A DNA stretch of 64,000 nucleotides from Kribbella sp. NBC_01245 (lineage in GTDB: Bacteria; Actinomycetota; Actinomycetes; Propionibacteriales; Kribbellaceae): NCBI RefSeq assembly GCF_036226525.1, contig NZ_CP108487.1, positions 4,216,001 through 4,280,000 on the forward strand, written 5' to 3'. Under the pieces are notes generated by a model, which worked only from the letters and a program-made list of their open reading frames with translations, was not told the origin of the DNA and did no database searches. The position numbers and the translations under genes were made by a program. Every line of letters begins with the position of its first letter. The stretch's first letter is position 1. Positions 61,266 to 64,000 of this stretch are shown piece by piece.

Positions 61266-62523
61266 GTTGGGGCGATTACTCAGTGGGCAACGGGATTACC
61301 GGCTGATGCTCGGCGCCGGGTTGATCTCGTTGACCGGCGACTGGATCCTGCGAGTCGGCCTGGCGTTCCAGGTGTACGTGCTGACCGGCTCCACCTTGGC
61401 CTCGGGCGGAATGCTGCTGGCGTCCTTCGTGCCGCACATCCTGCTCGGCTCACTCGCAGGCGTCTTCGTAGACCGCTGGGACCGCCGCCGGACCATGATC
61501 ACGGTCAACCTCCTGCACGTCGTGACCCTAATGCCGCTGATCGTCGTACGCGATGGCGCCGACGTGTGGATCGTGTACGGCGTAGTACTGGTCCAAAGCT
61601 GCCTCCAACAGTTCTTCGTACCGGCCGAGCAAGCGCTGGTCCCACTCCTCGTCGCGGACGACCAACTGATCAGCGCGAACGCCCTCACCGGCCAGACCCG
61701 CGACATCTCCCGCCTCATCGGCGCAGCCCTCGGCGGCGTAATCGCCGGTTTCGGCGGACTCCCCCTGCTGGCCATCGCGGACGCCGCCACCTACCTCCTC
61801 TCGGCAGCCCTCCTGCAACGCATGCGCCGACTCGTACTGACCAAAACCGTCGCCGTGAAGGAGAGCTTGGGACCCGCCGTTCGTCGATTGAGGTCCGAGT
61901 GGGCCGAGGGTCTTCGGATCAGCCTGGGCAAACCCGGCCTGCGGCTGCTGTTCGTCTTCGGGATCGCGACGAGTATCGGCGAAGGCGTGATGAGCACGCT
62001 GTTCGCGCCATTCGTGAGCGATGTGCTCGGCGGCGACGGAGCCACGTACGGGTTCATCGCGTCCAGTCAGGCGATCGGCGGTATCGCGGGCGGGCTGGTC
62101 GCGGCGGCCTTCGGCAACCGGCTCGGCGCCGCCCGGATGTGGGGCCTCGGCGCGTTGGCCTTCGGGCTGATCGACCTGACGCTGTTCTGCTACCCGCTCT
62201 GGTCCGGCGCACTCTGGCCGGCGTTCGTCTGCATGATCGTGGTCGGCGTGCCCGGCGCGTTCATCATCGCGGGCAGCATGACCGTGTTCCAGCAGCTCAC
62301 CGACGACGCCTCCCGCGGCCGGGTGTTCGGCGCCTTCTTCGCGGCCGAAGGTGGCGCCTGCCTGATCGGCATCATGGCGGCGGGCGTACTCGGCGAGAGC
62401 GTCGGCATCATCCCGATCCTGGTCGCCCAGGGCCTCGCGTACGTCGTCGGCGGGCTGGTCGTGCTGGCTTTGCGGCGGGCGGTCAGCCCTCGGATTCCGG
62501 TTCTGGATCCGGCAGCCGGCTGA
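61258..62523 (+). CDS. MFS exporter
   Basis: A 421-aa major facilitator of the enterobactin/drug exporter-like type with 12 hydrophobic helices; SLAGVFVDRWDRRRTMI is the A-like motif after helix 2. Starts at ATG 61258 overlapping the ArsR-type gene. Likely exports a compound sensed by the regulator. The 3' end overlaps the convergent CBS-domain gene by 41 bp. Confidence 0.87.
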   Translation: MRELGRLLSGQRDYRLMLGAGLISLTGDWILRVGLAFQVYVLTGSTLASGGMLLASFVPHILLGSLAGVFVDRWDRRRTMITVNLLHVVTLMPLIVVRDGADVWIVYGVVLVQSCLQQFFVPAEQALVPLLVADDQLISANALTGQTRDISRLIGAALGGVIAGFGGLPLLAIADAATYLLSAALLQRMRRLVLTKTVAVKESLGPAVRRLRSEWAEGLRISLGKPGLRLLFVFGIATSIGEGVMSTLFAPFVSDVLGGDGATYGFIASSQAIGGIAGGLVAAAFGNRLGAARMWGLGALAFGLIDLTLFCYPLWSGALWPAFVCMIVVGVPGAFIIAGSMTVFQQLTDDASRGRVFGAFFAAEGGACLIGIMAAGVLGESVGIIPILVAQGLAYVVGGLVVLALRRAVSPRIPVLDPAAG

Positions 62524-63784
62524 CCCGGACCCGGGCGACACGACGACCGTCCATCTCGGTGACGGTGATCTTGTGCCCGTCGATCTCGACTTCCTCGCCC
62601 GCCTCGGGCACCTTGCCGAGGCGCGCGGCGACGAATCCGGCGACCGTCTCGTACGGCCCGTCGGGTAGTTCGAGCCCGGTCTCCTCGGCGAAGTCGTCCA
62701 GGTTGAGCAGGCCGTCGACCTCGACATCGCCACTGCGCAATCGGGTGGTCTCGACCGCGGCCTCGTCGTACTCGTCCTTGATGTCGCCGATCAGCTCCTC
62801 GACCAGATCCTCGAGGGTGACGATGCCGGCGGTGCCGCCGTACTCGTCGAGCACGATGGCCAGGTGGGTGCTGCGACGGCGCAGTTCGGTCAATGTGGGC
62901 AGGAGTTTGGCCGTGTCCGGCAGCAGCAGTACGTCGCGCGCGAGGTCGCCGACCCGGACCTGCCGCGTCGCGACCTCGGGATCGAACAGGTCCCGCACGT
63001 GCACGAAGCCGACGATGTCGTCGGCGGACCCGTTCATCACCGGATAGCGCGAGTGCGGGCGCTCGGCGGCGAACTTGACCGCCTTGTACGCCGGCATGTC
63101 CGCGTCGAGGAAGTCCACCTCGGTGCGCGGCACCATCAGCTCGCGCAGTTGGCGATCGCCGGACTGGAAGACGTCGTCGACGATCCGGCGCTCTTCCTCA
63201 CCGAGCGACTCGTGCGCCGAGACCAGGTCGCGCAGCTCCTCGTCGCTCATCACCTCGCGGTTCGCGTCCGGGTCGCCGCCGAGCCCGCGCACCACCAGGT
63301 CGGTGGACTTCGACAGTAGCCAGATCACCGGCCGGGCGACCGAGGCGATCCGGTCGACCAGCGGAGCCAGACCGAGCGCGAACGTCTCCGCCCGTTGCAG
63401 CGCGAGTCGTTTGGCCGCGAGCTCGCCGAGCACGATCGAGACGTACGAGATCGCGATGGTGATCAGCACCAGCGCGAGCGTGTCCGCGACGCCGACCGGG
63501 AGCTTCAGCTGTTGCAGCTTCGGCGACAGGCTGTCGGCCAGCGTCGCGCCACCGAAGGCGGCGGACAGGAAGCCCATCAGGGTCACGCCGATCTGCACGG
63601 CGGACAGGAAGCGGTTCGGATCGGCGGCCACCCGGGCAACCGTCGCGCCGCGCTTACCGCGTTGGGAGATCGACTTCAGCTGGCTCTCGCGCAGGGAGAC
63701 CAAGGCCATCTCGGCGGCGGCGAAGACCCCACCGATCGTGACGAACACGAAGATCAGAAGGACGTTCAGCAGGGTTTCGTTCAT
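62483..63784 (-). CDS. CNNM/CorC-family membrane protein with CBS domains
   Basis: A 433-aa hemolysin-C/CNNM-like protein: DUF21 membrane domain with about four helices (LIFVFVTIGGVFAAAEMALVSL at the start), two CBS domains (VPRTEVDFLDADMPAYKAV and LAIVLDEYGGTAGIVTLEDL) and a C-terminal CorC/HlyC transporter-associated domain (LNLDDFAEETGLELPDG). Such proteins are implicated in Mg2+/Co2+ export. Overlaps the MFS gene by 41 bp tail to tail. Confidence 0.9.
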   Translation of the reverse strand: MNETLLNVLLIFVFVTIGGVFAAAEMALVSLRESQLKSISQRGKRGATVARVAADPNRFLSAVQIGVTLMGFLSAAFGGATLADSLSPKLQQLKLPVGVADTLALVLITIAISYVSIVLGELAAKRLALQRAETFALGLAPLVDRIASVARPVIWLLSKSTDLVVRGLGGDPDANREVMSDEELRDLVSAHESLGEEERRIVDDVFQSGDRQLRELMVPRTEVDFLDADMPAYKAVKFAAERPHSRYPVMNGSADDIVGFVHVRDLFDPEVATRQVRVGDLARDVLLLPDTAKLLPTLTELRRRSTHLAIVLDEYGGTAGIVTLEDLVEELIGDIKDEYDEAAVETTRLRSGDVEVDGLLNLDDFAEETGLELPDGPYETVAGFVAARLGKVPEAGEEVEIDGHKITVTEMDGRRVARVRVSRLPDPEPESEG

Positions 63785-63914
63785 GACTGGAAGTTCCTAG
63801 CGCCCTCTCCGGCATGCCAGTAGAAGGCGCTTACTTCGGTGTTCGTCGTCCATACCCCCAGCGTAGCGGCGCGCGGGTCGGCGGTCATACCAGCCCGAGT
63901 TCGGGCAACTTTTG

Positions 63915-64000
63915 CATTCATCGGTCCCAAATCACCCGCTCCGGTCGCCGACCTGGGCGGCGCCGCTCAGCTGAGAGGGCGATTTGGGACCGATGAATGC
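63915..64000. repeat. Palindromic repeat, TTCATCGG family, at window end
   Basis: Perfect 20-bp inverted arms, GCATTCATCGGTCCCAAATC at 63915-63934 and its complement at 63981-64000, enclose a 46-nt loop containing the palindrome CTCAGCTGAG. The word AGCTGAGAGGGC is shared with the element at 60501-60590. The element may continue beyond the window. Confidence 0.8.

Overview
The window reads as one chromosome segment of a high-GC actinobacterium. The evidence is strong G/C bias at third codon positions, frequent GTG starts, many 4-bp ATGA/GTGA overlaps, MgtA-type mannosyltransferase, MsiK-dependent (ATPase-less) sugar ABC cassettes and an SCO4848-type membrane protein. Codon habits and gene content suggest a Nocardioidaceae/Kribbella-like genome; this placement is inference. 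I see no rRNA, tRNA, CRISPR or prophage.

Left third (1-24 kb). A polyol cluster (zinc dehydrogenase cut by the window edge, Smo/Mtl-type binding protein and two permeases) is followed by a small P-loop kinase and a convincing uronate dehydrogenase. Two lipoproteins converge at 6.3 kb. A six-gene minus-strand nucleoside salvage operon follows (BMP-family lipoprotein, double ABC ATPase, two permeases, cytidine deaminase, thymidine phosphorylase); its ATPase gene lacks a usable start upstream of a conserved N-terminal strand. Then come an M20 amidohydrolase, a B12-domain-less methylmalonyl-CoA mutase large subunit, an AbrB-type DNA-binding protein with an unknown partner, a Gfo/Idh/MocA plus sugar isomerase pair, and two GT4 glycosyltransferases, the first MgtA-like.

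Middle (24-44.4 kb). The window has a complete sdhCDAB operon, a second uridine-kinase-like protein, DinB-type proteins, an ECF sigma factor overlapping a membrane-anchored Asp-box propeller protein, a DUF2000/AraC divergent pair and a large LuxR-type ATPase regulator. The most coherent pathway follows: FadR-type regulator, SDR, aldehyde dehydrogenase, class I amidotransferase-type hydrolase, glutamine-synthetase-like ligase and a divergent ethanolamine permease. Together they match the gamma-glutamylation route for ethanolamine described around glnA4 in Streptomyces.

Right third (44.4-64 kb). A repeat-rich island holds an IS30-family element flanked by two inverted copies of a 145-bp palindromic element, a 13-bp tandem array and other hairpins. 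After it come an MFS transporter, a secreted M43-type metalloprotease, a D,D-carboxypeptidase, a YihY/BrkB protein, a 2'-5' RNA ligase-like protein and a small alpha/beta hydrolase. A broken siderophore-binding protein gene still sits behind an IdeR/DmdR-like iron box. An NgcEFG-type chitobiose/GlcNAc transporter with a second NgcE paralogue, a SIS-domain isomerase and a GlcNAc-kinase-like protein form an amino-sugar uptake locus. The window ends with an ArsR/MFS pair whose promoter predicts a leaderless mRNA, and a CNNM/CBS membrane protein.

A theme across the window is palindromic intergenic DNA. Several unrelated families of inverted-repeat elements occur, some with matched changes in both arms or with G.U-compatible mismatches, pointing to selection on structure.
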